Positions 7,920 through 15,332 of a stretch of DNA of 32,723 bases are shown piece after piece. Made by a program: the position numbers and the translations under genes. Below the pieces are notes generated by a model. That model was given only the letters and a program-made list of their open reading frames with translations, was not told the DNA's origin and ran no database searches. The DNA is taken from the NCBI GenBank assembly GCA_027490095.1, contig JAIXYT010000023.1:1-32723 (forward strand), in the 5' to 3' direction. The stretch's first letter is position 1. The number at the start of each line of letters is the position of its first letter. The stretch comes from Sphingomonadales bacterium (GTDB lineage Bacteria; Pseudomonadota; Alphaproteobacteria; Sphingomonadales; Sphingomonadaceae).

Positions 7920-8148
7920 GGACAGCCGGACGGAGCGGCCAGACGAGGACAGCCAGGCGGAAAAGCGGCTGTGGCTGATGACGCTGGTCCGGCTGGCCGG
8001 GATCGGGGTGGTGCTGGCGGGAATGGCGGTGGCCGGGAAGTCCGACGGCGATTCCCTCCGGATCGCGCTTGGCCTTGCATTGATGGCGGGCGGCGGGGCG
8101 TTCAGCCTGCTGGGGCCGCGCTGGTTTGCCCGCAGGTGGAAAGCTTGA
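7912..8148 (+). CDS. Small two-pass membrane protein upstream of ATP12
   Basis: The product is 78 residues. The first 22 residues are hydrophilic and acidic (MTEDSRTERPDEDSQAEKR). Two membrane helices follow, LMTLVRLAGIGVVLAGMAVA and IALGLALMAGGGAFSLLG, ending in a basic tail RWFARRWKA that should lie in the cytoplasm. The start ATG lies within the previous gene's last codons, and the stop overlaps the TTG start of ATP12. Small proteins of this shape often precede ATP12 in related alphaproteobacteria, as far as I recall. The function is unknown. Confidence 0.75.
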   Translation: MTEDSRTERPDEDSQAEKRLWLMTLVRLAGIGVVLAGMAVAGKSDGDSLRIALGLALMAGGGAFSLLGPRWFARRWKA

Positions 8149-8837
8149 AGCGCTTCTGGACGGTCGCAGACGCGGAGCCCACGGCGGACGGCTGGGCCGT
8201 GGTACTGGACGGGCGGCCGGTGCGCACGCCGAAACGGGCAGCGCTGGTGCTGCCGAGCGCTGCACTGGCACAGGCGATTGCGGCCGAGTGGGCGGCGGTT
8301 GAAGACGAGATCAGGCCCGGAGCCATGCCACTGACCGGAATCGCCAACGCGGCAGTCGACATCGTGGCCGCGGACCCACACGGCTTTGCGGCTTCGCTGG
8401 CGGCCTACGGCGAAAGCGACCTCACCTGCTACCGCGCCGACGGGCCACAACCGCTGGTCGCCCGGCAGGTGGCAGCCTGGGAGCCGCCGCTGAAGGCCGT
8501 CGAGGCGCGGCACGGGCTCGTCTTCCGGCGGACGGCCGGGGTGATGCACGTGCCCCAGCCGGCCGAGACCGTCTCCCGGCTGCACGGGATGCTGACGGGG
8601 CTGACGCCCTGGAAGCTTGCGCCCCTGCAGCCGCTTGTCACTCTGTCCGGCTCGGTGGTCCTGGGGCTTTCCGTGCTGGAGGGCCTGCTGGAGGCCGAGG
8701 CCGCATTTCAGGCCGCGCACCTGGATGATCTTTGGCAGGCCGAGCAGTGGGGCACGGACGAGCTGGCGGAAGCTGACCGCACAGGGCGCTGGCAGCAGTT
8801 CGAGGCCGCTGCGCGGTTTCTCGCCCTGCTGGACTAG
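8145..8837 (+). CDS. ATP12 family F1-ATPase assembly chaperone
   Basis: ATP12 proteins are chaperones that bind the F1 alpha subunit during ATP synthase assembly; among bacteria they are essentially alphaproteobacterial. The 230-residue product shows the family pattern: KRFWTVADAEP, LDGRPVRTPKRAAL, AIAAEWAAVEDEIRPGAMPLTGIANAA spread over two helices, a DLTCYRADGP segment, WEPPLKAVEARHG, and a C-terminal FEAAARFLALL. The TTG at 8145 overlaps the upstream TGA, is preceded at suitable spacing by aggtgga, and yields the normal MKRFW start. A GTG at 8136 is an alternative that adds three residues. Confidence 0.92.
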   Translation: MKRFWTVADAEPTADGWAVVLDGRPVRTPKRAALVLPSAALAQAIAAEWAAVEDEIRPGAMPLTGIANAAVDIVAADPHGFAASLAAYGESDLTCYRADGPQPLVARQVAAWEPPLKAVEARHGLVFRRTAGVMHVPQPAETVSRLHGMLTGLTPWKLAPLQPLVTLSGSVVLGLSVLEGLLEAEAAFQAAHLDDLWQAEQWGTDELAEADRTGRWQQFEAAARFLALLD

Positions 8838-8913
8838 AGTTTCCGGGAGTGGTGACAGGCGGAGACCGCGCCGCTAGGCGAAAGGCCGCATCTGTATCGA
8901 GGGGAGACCGGCC

Positions 8914-10446
8914 ATGCTGAAGGTTCTGGAAGAGCTGGAGAAGCGGCGCGAGGCCGCGCGCATGGGCGGTGGGCAGGCGCGGATCGATGCGCAGCATGCC
9001 AAGGGCCGGCTGACCGCGCGCGAGCGGCTGGACATATTGCTGGACGAGGGGAGCTTCGAGGAGCTCGACATGTATGTCGAGCACAATTGCACCGAGTTCG
9101 GCATGGACACGCAGAAGGTGCCGGGCGACGGGGTGGTGACGGGGTCGGGCACGATCAACGGGCGCCTCGTCTATGTGTTCAGCCAGGACTTCACCGTGTT
9201 CGGCGGCAGCCTGTCGGAGCGGCACGCGCAGAAGATCTGCAAGATCATGGACATGGCGATGAAGGTGGGCGCGCCTGTCATCGGGCTCAATGATTCGGGC
9301 GGGGCGCGCATCCAGGAGGGCGTTGCGAGCCTTGCGGGCTATGCCGAGGTGTTCCAGCGCAACGTGCTTGCGAGCGGCGTGATCCCGCAGATCAGCCTGA
9401 TCATGGGGCCTTGCGCCGGCGGCGCGGTCTATTCGCCGGCGATGACGGACTTCATCTTCATGGTGAAGGACAGCTCGTACATGTTCGTGACCGGCCCGGA
9501 CGTGGTGAAGACGGTCACGAACGAGGTGGTGACGCAGGAAGAGCTGGGCGGGGCCATCACGCACACGACGAAGTCGGGCGTCGCAGACCTTGCGATGGAG
9601 GATGATGTCGACGCGCTGCTGAGGACGCGCGATTTCTTCGACTTCCTGCCCGTGAACAACCGGGCCGGCGCACCGCTCCGGGAAAGTTTCGACCCGTTCG
9701 ACCGCGACATCGCCTCGCTGGATACGCTGGTGCCGGCGAGCGCGAACAAGCCCTATGACATGCACGAGCTGATCCGGAAGGTGGCCGACGACGGCGACTT
9801 CTTCGAGGTGCAGCCGGCGCATGCCGCGAACATCATCGTGGGCTTCGCGCGCATCGAGGGGCATACGGTGGGGATCGTCGCCAACCAGCCGACCGTGCTG
9901 GCCGGCTGCCTGGACATTGCAGCCTCCAAGAAGGGCGGGCGCTTCGTGCGTTTCTGCGATGCCTTCAGCATCCCGATCATCACCTTCGTCGACGTGCCGG
10001 GCTTCCTGCCGGGTGTCGCGCAGGAGCATAACGGGATCATCAAGAACGGCGCGAAGCTGCTGTTCGCCTATGCCGAGGCGACGGTGCCGAAGATCACGGT
10101 GATCACCCGCAAGGCCTATGGCGGGGCCTATGACGTGATGGCGTCGAAGCACCTGCGTGGCGACCTGAACTATGCGTGGCCGACCGCCGAGATCGCCGTG
10201 ATGGGCGCGAAGGGCGCAGTGGAGATCATCTTCCGCAAGGACATCGGCGACCCGGAGAAGATCGCCGAGCGGACCAAGGAGTATGAAAGCCGCTTTGCGA
10301 ACCCGTTCGTGGCAGCGAGCATGGGCTTCATCGACGAGGTGATTTCGCCGCGGAGCACGCGCAAGCGGATTGCGGTGGGCCTGCGGAAGCTGCGGACGAA
10401 GCAGCTGTCCAACCCGTGGAAGAAGCATGACAATATTCCGTTGTAG
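8914..10446 (+). CDS. pccB: Acyl-CoA carboxylase carboxyltransferase, propionyl-CoA carboxylase beta subunit
   Basis: The 510-residue protein has the full length of the carboxyltransferase subunit that moves CO2 from biotin to propionyl-CoA, giving methylmalonyl-CoA. N-terminal landmarks are [19 protein letters not shown] and [13 protein letters not shown]. The oxyanion segments are [16 protein letters not shown] and, in the C-half, [17 protein letters not shown] and [19 protein letters not shown]. The Asp in GGAYDVM is the residue that in actinobacterial enzymes favours propionyl-CoA over acetyl-CoA. A strong ribosome site (gaggggag) lies before ATG 8914. The biotin-bearing alpha subunit gene is not adjacent; the next gene points the other way, so the partner must lie elsewhere. 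Confidence 0.92.
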   Translation: MLKVLEELEKRREAARMGGGQARIDAQHAKGRLTARERLDILLDEGSFEELDMYVEHNCTEFGMDTQKVPGDGVVTGSGTINGRLVYVFSQDFTVFGGSLSERHAQKICKIMDMAMKVGAPVIGLNDSGGARIQEGVASLAGYAEVFQRNVLASGVIPQISLIMGPCAGGAVYSPAMTDFIFMVKDSSYMFVTGPDVVKTVTNEVVTQEELGGAITHTTKSGVADLAMEDDVDALLRTRDFFDFLPVNNRAGAPLRESFDPFDRDIASLDTLVPASANKPYDMHELIRKVADDGDFFEVQPAHAANIIVGFARIEGHTVGIVANQPTVLAGCLDIAASKKGGRFVRFCDAFSIPIITFVDVPGFLPGVAQEHNGIIKNGAKLLFAYAEATVPKITVITRKAYGGAYDVMASKHLRGDLNYAWPTAEIAVMGAKGAVEIIFRKDIGDPEKIAERTKEYESRFANPFVAASMGFIDEVISPRSTRKRIAVGLRKLRTKQLSNPWKKHDNIPL

Positions 10447-10450
10447 GCGG

Positions 10451-10480
10451 CTGCAGTCAGTGCGAAGCGCTGACCCGCAG
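10451..10480. other. Hairpin after pccB
   Basis: tcagtgc (10457-10463) pairs with gcgctga (10467-10473) around a gaa loop, allowing one G-U pair. An outer ctgc/gcag pair extends it. It is the first of four short-loop hairpins in the gap between pccB and the convergent peptidase gene. No T-run follows directly, so it is not an obvious terminator by itself. Confidence 0.5.
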
Positions 10481-10506
10481 ACTCGCCGAAAACGCGGCCG
10501 GCCTGC

Positions 10507-10580
10507 GATTGCGGGAGCCCCGCAATCGACAGGGCCGACGGCGTGGCTTGGCCACGCAATCTTCCTCCCTTGTTTTTCCC
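10507..10580 (+). terminator. Tandem hairpins and T-rich tail, probable pccB terminator region
   Basis: gattgcggg (10507-10515) and cccgcaatc (10519-10527) form a perfect 9-bp stem with a 3-base loop. A second perfect 7-bp stem, gcgtggc/gccacgc (10541-10547 and 10551-10557, loop ttg), is followed by a pyrimidine-rich stretch ending in ttgtttttccc. On the plus strand this resembles a rho-independent terminator, though the T-tract starts some bases after the stem. It would end the long transcript from the pccB side. Confidence 0.55.
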
Positions 10581-10592
10581 TCACGCCGGACT

Positions 10593-10609
10593 CGGCGGCT
10601 TTGCCGCCG
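10593..10609 (-). terminator. Hairpin just downstream of the M64 peptidase gene
   Basis: cggcggc (10593-10599) and gccgccg (10603-10609) form a perfect 7-bp stem with a ttt loop, six bases beyond the minus-strand stop at 10615. Read on the minus strand it lacks a T-run, so termination here is only probable. Confidence 0.4.
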
Positions 10610-10614
10610 GCCGG

Positions 10615-11682
10615 CTAGCTCAGCTTTCCCCGAATGATTTCCCGGCAGCGGGCGCAGAAGGGGTCGCGCGTGCTGCGCATCAGGCAGGCGAACTGGGCGC
10701 GGTAGAAGCGCTGCGCATCGTAGCGGGCGCCCTGGAAGGTGCCCACCGTGCCCGGCGGAAGCGTTGCGCCGCCACCGAAGGGGGCCGTGGGCGCGGGCGC
10801 GTGGTGGGTGCACAGATGCGCCCAGGGGCTGTGCGCCGGGTCGGGACTTGCCGAGATGTTGGGCTCGATCCCCGGCGGTGCTTCTGGGTTGGCGCTGTCA
10901 TACTCGTCGCCGAGACCGAAGGCGTGGCCGAGTTCGTGGATGGCGACCGACTGCCAGCTGTCGGTCGCCGAGCTTTCGTTGGAAACCCAGGCCGGGAACT
11001 GGGACGTTCCCCCAGCCCCGCCGCGGCGGCGGATGTTGACCAGCACGACCGCGCGATGGGCCTTTGCGCCGGATTTCTTCAGGAAGGCGGCCGCAAGCGC
11101 GCGGTCGCCGAACAGCAGGTCGGTGCCGGTGCCGAACTGCAGAGGACCGAGCTGGCCCTTCGCCGGATCGGTCTTCCAGTACAGCGCCTCGACGGCGACC
11201 CGGCCGGGCACCTCGTTGAAGGGCGGCGTCGCCTCGATGGCGGCGAGGAGGCTCGCGCAGTCGGCGTGGAAGGCGGCCTCCTGGTCGTAGCGCTCGGCGA
11301 GAATTGCGAGGACGAAGCGGGCGTTGGCGCTGCCGAAGCGCCGGCGGCTTTTCGGGCGGGTCGGGCGCGGGCTTGCGGTGGCGCGGACCGCGGCGAGGAT
11401 GGAATCGCGGCCGGGCTGGTCGAGGCGGAAGGTGGTGGCGCCCTCCGGGAGGCGGGTCATGAAGGCGATCAGCGGGTTGGCAGCCTCGTGCCCGATGGCG
11501 CCGCCGCTTGCCGGGGCCTCGAGGCAGGGCGGTGGCGGGACGGCGACCTTGCGCTTGCGCCCGACTGGGCGACCGGCCGCGTCGAGGAAGCGGATTTCGG
11601 CCGTCCCAGTCCTATGGGCTTCGGAAACGGGCTTGGCGTCAGCACCGGGCACTTGCGGCACGACCATGCGGATGGGACCCAT
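10615..11682 (-). CDS. M64-type (IgA peptidase-like) zinc metallopeptidase
   Basis: The product is 355 residues. The signature is HELGHAFGLGDEY at residues 249-261: His249, Glu250 and His253 of HExxH, with Asp259 as third ligand, the arrangement of the M64/metzincin-like IgA peptidase family. Upstream of it are a strand VVLVNIRRRGGAGG and the segment ALYWKTDPAKGQLGPLQFG typical of that domain's start. A Cys-rich end, FACLMRSTRDPFCARCREII, may be disulphide- or metal-linked. The N-terminal 100 residues look like a strand-rich accessory domain. The ATG at 11682 has a clear gggggag ribosome site. No signal peptide is visible, which is odd for a family usually secreted. The gene diverges from the SDR gene. 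Confidence 0.85.
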   Translation of the reverse strand: MGPIRMVVPQVPGADAKPVSEAHRTGTAEIRFLDAAGRPVGRKRKVAVPPPPCLEAPASGGAIGHEAANPLIAFMTRLPEGATTFRLDQPGRDSILAAVRATASPRPTRPKSRRRFGSANARFVLAILAERYDQEAAFHADCASLLAAIEATPPFNEVPGRVAVEALYWKTDPAKGQLGPLQFGTGTDLLFGDRALAAAFLKKSGAKAHRAVVLVNIRRRGGAGGTSQFPAWVSNESSATDSWQSVAIHELGHAFGLGDEYDSANPEAPPGIEPNISASPDPAHSPWAHLCTHHAPAPTAPFGGGATLPPGTVGTFQGARYDAQRFYRAQFACLMRSTRDPFCARCREIIRGKLS

Positions 11683-11760
11683 TGTCTCCCCCCTTCGAAG
11701 TGATGTTGCGCGTGCAGCCGCCCTCTGCCCAATGGAGGCATGATAACGGAAGCAGGGCAA

Positions 11761-12429
11761 ATGCGCGACCGGGTGGTGGTGGTTGGCGCGTCGGGCGGAA
11801 TCGGCCGGGCGCTGGCGGACCAGGCCGAGGCGCGCGGCGACGTGATCCGGCTGTCGCGCCCGGCGATCGACGTGGCAGACGAGGCGACGATCGCGGCAGC
11901 TGCAGAGGCGGCGGGGGATGGGCTTTCCCATGTGATCGTGGCGGCCGGGCTGCTGCACCGGAAAGGTGTGGGCCCCGAGCGGGACTGGCGGCAGATCGAT
12001 GCCGATTGGATGCTGCAAAGCTTCCGCGTGAACACGGTGCTGCCCGCGCTGGTGGCGAAGCATTTCCTGCCGCGCCTAAGGCGCGAGCGCCCCGCCCTGT
12101 TCGCGGTTCTGACGGCGCGGGTGGGCTCCATCGGTGACAACCGGCTGGGCGGCTGGCACAGCTATCGCGCATCGAAGGCGGCGGCGAACCAGGTGGTTCG
12201 GACGCTGGCGGTCGAGCTGAGGCGCAAGAACCCGCAAGGTTGCATCGTGGCGCTGCACCCGGGCACGGTGAACACCGGCATGTCCAAGCCGTTCCAGCGC
12301 AACGTGGCGCCGGAGAAGCTGTTCACACCCGAACAGTCGGCGGCGCATCTGTGGGCGGTGATGGACGGGCTGGGCCCCGAGGACAGCGGAACCTTTCGGG
12401 CCTGGGACGGGGCGGAAATCCCCTGGTGA
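11761..12429 (+). CDS. Short-chain dehydrogenase/reductase (SDR)
   Basis: The product is 222 residues from ATG 11761. It has an NAD(P)-binding N-terminus RVVVVGASGGIGRAL (the GxxxGxG motif), a strand with VIVAAGLLH in place of the classical NNAG, and the active-site pair SYRASKAAANQ (Tyr and Lys of YxxxK). After these comes ALHPGTVNTGMSKPF. It most resembles small cytoplasmic SDRs of the C-factor/CsgA-like group; the substrate is unknown. An in-frame ATG at 11740 would add seven residues, but the GGAGG there is too close to it, while aggg sits four bases before 11761. The gene shares a 78-base divergent promoter region with the peptidase gene. Confidence 0.88.
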   Translation: MRDRVVVVGASGGIGRALADQAEARGDVIRLSRPAIDVADEATIAAAAEAAGDGLSHVIVAAGLLHRKGVGPERDWRQIDADWMLQSFRVNTVLPALVAKHFLPRLRRERPALFAVLTARVGSIGDNRLGGWHSYRASKAAANQVVRTLAVELRRKNPQGCIVALHPGTVNTGMSKPFQRNVAPEKLFTPEQSAAHLWAVMDGLGPEDSGTFRAWDGAEIPW

Positions 12430-12497
12430 CCCGCTTTCGTTAACCGAACGGCAGGCAAGATGGCGCAGTTCGGGCGCGATGCTGCCCCTTTCCGGTC

Positions 12498-12512
12498 TTA
12501 ATCGGCCCTTAG
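12498..12512. promoter_or_regulatory. CtrA-like site upstream of the membrane protein gene
   Basis: ttaa-N7-ttag matches the full CtrA recognition pattern TTAA-N7-TTAA at all but the last base and lies 14 bases before ATG 12527. CtrA is the conserved alphaproteobacterial cell-cycle and envelope regulator. A single near-match in a short intergenic region is suggestive only. Confidence 0.35.
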
Positions 12513-12526
12513 CTCCACATGTCAGC

Positions 12527-13519
12527 ATGGGATATGAGTCTGCCCTGAAGGCCCTCGAGGCCAGTCGCGCGCGGCTTCAGTCGGCGATCAGCCTCTCTCC
12601 GGGGGCGAAGCGCCTGCTGTCGCTCGGGCTGTCGGCTGCCATCCTCGCCTATCTGGTGAATGCGGTGGCGGAGATCGGCTGGCGCGAGGTTCTCGACGTG
12701 CTGCCGGCGAACCCGCTGTTCTACCTGCTGGTGGCCATGTCCTACATGGCGACGCCGGTGACCGAGTTCGTGATCTTCCGGCGCTGGTGGCCGCTGACGC
12801 CGCGGGCGCTTGCGGTCTTTTCCAAGAAGCGGGTGCTGAACGAGGCGATCTTCGGCTATTCGGGCGACGCCTATCTGTTCGTCTGGGCCAAGAAGGCGCT
12901 GGGTGCGCGTGAGGTGGGGGCAGGCCCCCTGGCCGCCGTGAAGGACGTGGCCATCACCTCGGCGCTGGCGGGCAATGTGGCGACGCTGCTGATGCTGGGG
13001 CTTGCGCTGTCGATGGGTGGCGGGCCTGCGGTGGAAGAGGCCTTCACGGGCACGGCGATGCGCTCGGTCGGCTTCGGCTTTGCCTTCGTGATTTCGGTCA
13101 GCCTCGCGATCCTGCTGTTCAGCCGCAAGGTGATGAGCCTGTCCGCGCGCGAGAACACGCTGATCTTCTTCCTGCATTGCGCACGGCTGCTGATCGGCTC
13201 TGCGCTGCTGCTGCTGGCCTGGATCATCGCGCTTCCGGAAGTGGATGTCGGCACCTGGATCGTCCTTGGCGCGCTGAGGATGGTTGTGACGCGGCTGCCG
13301 TTCGTGCCCAACAAGGAGCTGCTGTTTGCGGCGATCGGCGTGACACTGACGGGCGCTGCCGCCCCGCAGGTGGCGGCGCTGATGGCGGCGGCCGGTGCGC
13401 TGCACCTGGTCAGCCATGCGATTTCCTATGCGGGGGCTTCGTTCATCGAAAGCCGCGGCGATGCAGTCACGCAGGACCGGGCGCAGGACAGGCTGGCACA
13501 GCCGGTCGGGAGCATCTGA
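12527..13519 (+). CDS. Polytopic inner-membrane protein, unknown
   Basis: The product is 330 residues with about seven hydrophobic stretches. Examples are LLSLGLSAAILAYLVNAV, PLFYLLVAMSYMATPVTEF, SVGFGFAFVISVSLAILLF and TLIFFLHCARLLIGSALLLL. The N-terminal 30 residues are amphipathic and cytoplasmic. The general layout recalls lysylphosphatidylglycerol-synthetase-type flippase domains, but I see no decisive motif, so the function is open. The ATG at 12527 is preferred to an in-frame ATG at 12479, because the latter would place a CtrA-like site inside the coding region. Its TGA overlaps the next ATG by one base. The company of a DUF2141 protein and a GT4 enzyme suggests work on an envelope lipid or glycan. 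Confidence 0.78.
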   Translation: MGYESALKALEASRARLQSAISLSPGAKRLLSLGLSAAILAYLVNAVAEIGWREVLDVLPANPLFYLLVAMSYMATPVTEFVIFRRWWPLTPRALAVFSKKRVLNEAIFGYSGDAYLFVWAKKALGAREVGAGPLAAVKDVAITSALAGNVATLLMLGLALSMGGGPAVEEAFTGTAMRSVGFGFAFVISVSLAILLFSRKVMSLSARENTLIFFLHCARLLIGSALLLLAWIIALPEVDVGTWIVLGALRMVVTRLPFVPNKELLFAAIGVTLTGAAAPQVAALMAAAGALHLVSHAISYAGASFIESRGDAVTQDRAQDRLAQPVGSI

Positions 13520-14061
13520 TGCGATTCATGTTTGCCGCTGCGGCGATTGCCGCGCTTTCCACCCCGGCAATGGCTGCCGAGTTCCTGGGCCCCGACGCGG
13601 CCCAGTGCCGTGCCGGTTCCGGCAAGGATGCCGTGCTTGTCACGGTCGACGGGTTCAAGAACCGCGAGGGAACGCTGCGGCTTGAGCTGTGGCCGGGCAC
13701 GGAAGGCGATTTCATGCGCGACCACCATGAGCTGGTGGCCGAAGGCAAGCCCTACCACCGTGTCACGGTGCCGGTGCCGGCTTCGGGCCCTGCACGTGTG
13801 TGCGTGCCGCTGCCGGGCCCCGGCACCTATGCTGTGGGCGCCTTCCATTCGCCGTCCGGCCAGCGGAAGTTCAACTTCCGGCAGGACGGGGCAACCTTCA
13901 CACGCAATCCGAAGGTGGGGCTTTCGAAGCCCAAGGCCGCCGATGTGGCGATGCGTTTCAGCAACGGGCTGTCGGAAGCGACGGTCACCATGAACTATCT
14001 GCGGGGCCTGGGCTTCAAGCCGATCCCGCGGGACGAGCTGCAGTCGGCGGAGAGCCGCTGA
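13519..14061 (+). CDS. DUF2141 family periplasmic protein
   Basis: The 180-residue product begins with a clear Sec signal peptide (MRFMFAAAAIAALSTPAMAAEF, cleavage after AMA). The mature part follows the DUF2141 pattern: a strand on VLVTVDGFKNREGTLRLELW, then the segment FRQDGATFTRNPKVGLSKPK, and the closing region GLSEATVTMNYL. The family has a beta-sandwich look and no known activity. It is translationally coupled to the preceding membrane protein (TGA/ATG overlap) and followed within 14 bases by a glycosyltransferase gene. A role in the same envelope pathway is therefore likely, though unproven. Confidence 0.85.
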   Translation: MRFMFAAAAIAALSTPAMAAEFLGPDAAQCRAGSGKDAVLVTVDGFKNREGTLRLELWPGTEGDFMRDHHELVAEGKPYHRVTVPVPASGPARVCVPLPGPGTYAVGAFHSPSGQRKFNFRQDGATFTRNPKVGLSKPKAADVAMRFSNGLSEATVTMNYLRGLGFKPIPRDELQSAESR

Positions 14062-14075
14062 TGAGGGGATCGCAC

Positions 14076-15302
14076 ATGCATATCGTTGACGTGGCCGAAT
14101 TCTATGCGCCGCTTGGCGGCGGGGTGAAGACCTACATCGACGCCAAGCTCGCGTTCGGCCACCAGAACGGCGTGAAGGTCAGCGTGATCGCGCCGGGCCC
14201 GGAAGACCGGGTGGAGCCGCGCGAGGGCGGGCAGGTGATCTATGTGAAGGCGCCTGCAATCCCGGTCGACACACGCTACCATGTGTTCTGGAACGCAAAG
14301 CCCGTCCATGCGCTGCTCGACGAGCTGAAGCCGAGCGTTGTCGAGGCCTCCTCGCCGTTCCGTGGCGCCTGGATCGTCGCCAACTGGAAGGGCCGGGCCG
14401 CGATCCGCGCCCACAAGGCGCTGTTCATGCACGCCGACCCGGTGGCGGCGCACCTGCAGGTGTGGACGCAGGATTTCCTGAAGGCCGACACGGTCGACAA
14501 GGCTGCCTTCTGGTACTGGCGCTATCTGGCCCGCACCGCGCGGCGCTATGACAGCGTGATCGTGGGCAGCCGCTGGTTCGGGCAGCGGATCAAGAAGCAG
14601 GCCAACATCGACAGCCAGCTGATCCCGCTGGGCATCGACATCGACCTGTTCCACCCGCGCAAGCGCGATCCGGAACTGCGCCGCCAGATGCTGGCAGGCT
14701 TCGGCCTGCCGCCTTCGGCGCGGCTGCTGGTCGGTGTGGGGCGCCACCACCATGAAAAGCAGTGGCCGGTGGTGTTCGAAGCTGTCGGAGCGCTGCGCGA
14801 CGAAGAGGTCGCGATGATCCAGATCGGCAACGGCTTTGCCAATGAGCGGGTGACCAACGCCGCCAAGGCGGCCGGAAACGTGAAGCTGCTGGGCCATATC
14901 GGCGACCGGGAGCAGCTGGCGCGCCTGCTGGCGTCTTCGGATGCGATGATCCACGGCAGCCGCGCGGAGACCTTCGGCCTGGTGGCGAGCGAGGGGCTTG
15001 CGACGGGCATTCCGCTGATCCTGCCGTCCGAAGGCGGCTGCACCGATGCGGCAGACCCGGCCTGGACCGAGCTCTACGAGCCCGGCAACCCGACGGCTGC
15101 GCGCGATGCGATCCACCGGCTGCTGACCCGCAACCCGGACCAGCTGCGCGTCGCGGCGATCGGGGCGCGGCACACCCACATCACGACGCCTGCCCAGCAT
15201 TTCGAGCGGCTGTTCCGCCTGTATAGCCAGCAGACACCGCCGGTGATCACGCCTGCGATGGTGCCCGCGAGCGACAACATGGGCGTGCGCGCGGCCGCCT
15301 GA
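14076..15302 (+). CDS. GT4-family glycosyltransferase
   Basis: The product is 408 residues with a GT-B fold. The N-terminal domain has HIVDVAEFYAPLGGGVKTYI with the glycine loop that contacts the nucleotide sugar. The C-terminal domain has LIPLGIDIDLFHPRK, a VGVGRHHHEKQWPVVFEA strand-helix, and the retaining-GT4 motif ETFGLVASE (EX7E), followed by GGCTDAADP. There is no signal peptide or membrane helix, so it is a cytoplasmic or peripheral enzyme. Donor and acceptor are unknown; an envelope glycolipid or polysaccharide is the reasonable guess from its neighbours. The ATG at 14076 has a gagggg ribosome site at good spacing. An ATG at 14061 overlaps the preceding stop and would add five residues. 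Confidence 0.9.
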   Translation: MHIVDVAEFYAPLGGGVKTYIDAKLAFGHQNGVKVSVIAPGPEDRVEPREGGQVIYVKAPAIPVDTRYHVFWNAKPVHALLDELKPSVVEASSPFRGAWIVANWKGRAAIRAHKALFMHADPVAAHLQVWTQDFLKADTVDKAAFWYWRYLARTARRYDSVIVGSRWFGQRIKKQANIDSQLIPLGIDIDLFHPRKRDPELRRQMLAGFGLPPSARLLVGVGRHHHEKQWPVVFEAVGALRDEEVAMIQIGNGFANERVTNAAKAAGNVKLLGHIGDREQLARLLASSDAMIHGSRAETFGLVASEGLATGIPLILPSEGGCTDAADPAWTELYEPGNPTAARDAIHRLLTRNPDQLRVAAIGARHTHITTPAQHFERLFRLYSQQTPPVITPAMVPASDNMGVRAAA

Positions 15303-15308
15303 GGTTGC

Positions 15309-15328
15309 GGGCAGGCCAGCGCCTGCCC
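15309..15328. terminator. Bidirectional hairpin between convergent genes
   Basis: gggcagg (15309-15315) pairs perfectly with cctgccc (15322-15328) across a 6-base loop. It fills most of the 30-base gap between the stops of the glycosyltransferase and the monooxygenase genes. There is no T-run on either side, so the assignment rests on the stem and position. Confidence 0.5.
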
Positions 15329-15332
15329 TGCC

